Positions 63,259 through 64,000 of a DNA stretch of 64,000 nt are shown piece by piece. The stretch is taken from positions 1 to 64,000 of the forward strand of contig NZ_FNAS01000004.1 of assembly GCF_900101995.1 (NCBI RefSeq). Direction: 5' to 3'. A model generated the notes under the pieces. It was not told the origin of the DNA. It saw only the letters and a program-made list of their open reading frames with translations, and made no database searches. The stretch is from Riemerella columbipharyngis. Its GTDB lineage: Bacteria > Bacteroidota > Bacteroidia > Flavobacteriales > Weeksellaceae. A program made the position numbers and the translations under genes. Position 1 is the first letter of the stretch. Each line of letters opens with the position of its first letter.

Positions 63259-64000
63259 ATGGAAAGGAAAACAATAAAAGATCTTCTTACAGATTATAAA
63301 ACCATCTTGCATCACGATATTACGGTAATGGGATGGGTAAGAGCGTTTCGCTCAAAACGATTTATTGCACTCAATGACGGCTCTACTATTGATAATATTC
63401 AGGTAGTAGTAGATTTTGAGAATTTTGATGAAAATCTTATCAAAAATATCAATACAGCATCTTCGATAAAGGTAAGCGGAGAGTTAGTGGAAAGTCAAGG
63501 TGCAGGGCAGTCGGTAGAGATTATTGCTAAAAAAATAGAACTTTTAGGAGATAACTTCTTCGAAGAATTACAATCTACTATTTTGCAGCCTAAAAAACAC
63601 TCTTTGGAGAAACTTCGCGAACAAGCACATTTGAGATTTCGTACGAACCTTTTTGGTGCTGTGTTCAGAGTAAGGAGTGCAATAAGTTTTGCAATTCATC
63701 AGTTCTTTAACCAAAATCAATTCTTTTATCTTAATACCCCTCTTATTACAGGAGCCGATGCAGAGGGGGCCGGAGAGATGTTTGGAGTAACAGCTTTTGA
63801 TTTGGACCAAATTCCCAAAGATGAGAATGGAGATATAGACTATACACAAGATTTCTTTGGTAAAAAGACCAATCTTACGGTATCAGGTCAGTTGGAAGCA
63901 GAAACAGCAGCAATGGGATTAGGTAGGGTATATACCTTTGGGCCTACTTTCCGTGCAGAAAATTCTAATACTACAAGACACCTCGCAGAGTTTTGGATGG
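63259..64000 (+). CDS. asnS: Asparaginyl-tRNA synthetase (3' end outside window)
   Basis: A frame open from the ATG at 63259 to the right edge (247 codons). The N-terminal OB-fold anticodon-binding domain ([35 protein letters not shown]) is followed by the class II catalytic domain start with [19 protein letters not shown], the [10 protein letters not shown]-like segment [20 protein letters not shown] and [19 protein letters not shown] (motif 2). It charges tRNA-Asn. Confidence 0.94.
   Translation, partial: MERKTIKDLLTDYKTILHHDITVMGWVRAFRSKRFIALNDGSTIDNIQVVVDFENFDENLIKNINTASSIKVSGELVESQGAGQSVEIIAKKIELLGDNFFEELQSTILQPKKHSLEKLREQAHLRFRTNLFGAVFRVRSAISFAIHQFFNQNQFFYLNTPLITGADAEGAGEMFGVTAFDLDQIPKDENGDIDYTQDFFGKKTNLTVSGQLEAETAAMGLGRVYTFGPTFRAENSNTTRHLAEFWM

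Noticed and set aside
1-64000. CRISPR arrays or rRNA genes.
   Set aside because: No regularly spaced direct repeats of 24-40 nt and no rRNA-like stretches were seen in the window.

Overview
The window comes from a low-GC member of the Bacteroidota, class Flavobacteriia, most likely the Weeksellaceae group (Chryseobacterium/Riemerella/Elizabethkingia-like; genus not determinable here). The evidence is the Bacteroidetes promoter signature (TTG, about 20 nt, TAnnTTTG) before many genes, type IX secretion sorting domains, TonB-dependent receptors, signal peptides cleaved before Gln, a flavobacterial RNA polymerase omega subunit, and the hpt-adk-obg and rpsF-rpsR-rplI gene orders.

Positions 1 to about 26,100 are a tailed prophage whose late genes run leftward. 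In transcription order these are a WYL_2 protein, NinG-like and ASCH proteins, a PAPS-reductase/ParB pair, terminase subunits, portal, a MuF minor head protein with a RelA/SpoT-like C-terminus, an HD alarmone-hydrolase-like protein, scaffold, decoration protein, capsid, connectors, tail tube, frameshifted tail chaperones, tape measure and distal tail proteins (the last running off the left edge). Four of the operons start with the same promoter architecture: a roughly 35-bp conserved element 29-30 nt upstream of a TTG-N19/20-TAnnTTTG promoter. Accessory genes sit between the late operons, several on the opposite strand: HigBA, an antirepressor remnant, a HicB-like protein, two HTH/hypothetical genes, and two diverged copies of an unrecognised three-ORF mini-cassette (basic peptide, small membrane peptide, HTH-like protein). 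No integrase or replication gene lies between the right end of the phage genes and the host gene bamD.

Positions 26.7-38.6 kb are ordinary chromosome: bamD, rpoZ, then a leftward series (LolC/E-like permease, small protein, hpt, adk, obgE, a dicarboxylate/amino-acid symporter, M3 peptidase, esterase, ECF sigma factor, lipA), with a namZ-like gene diverging from the permease.

Positions 38.6-56.1 kb mix intact genes (TonB-dependent receptor, mltG, dapF, a very large T9SS type B surface protein, a small ABC transporter) with decayed ones: a secreted subtilisin-like protease broken at least a dozen times, a TonB-receptor remnant, a GLPGLI-family gene interrupted by a dead IS1-like element, and a small broken secreted protein. 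Positions 56.4-64 kb return to intact genes: prmA, a glutaminyl cyclase lipoprotein, a secreted protein, a deoxynucleoside kinase, an ArsC-like protein, a ClC antiporter, rpsF-rpsR-rplI and the start of asnS.

The strongest candidates for undescribed biology are the MuF-RelA/SpoT protein with its adjacent HD hydrolase, the duplicated mini-cassette with copy-specific palindromes in its promoters, and the four-site late-promoter regulon.
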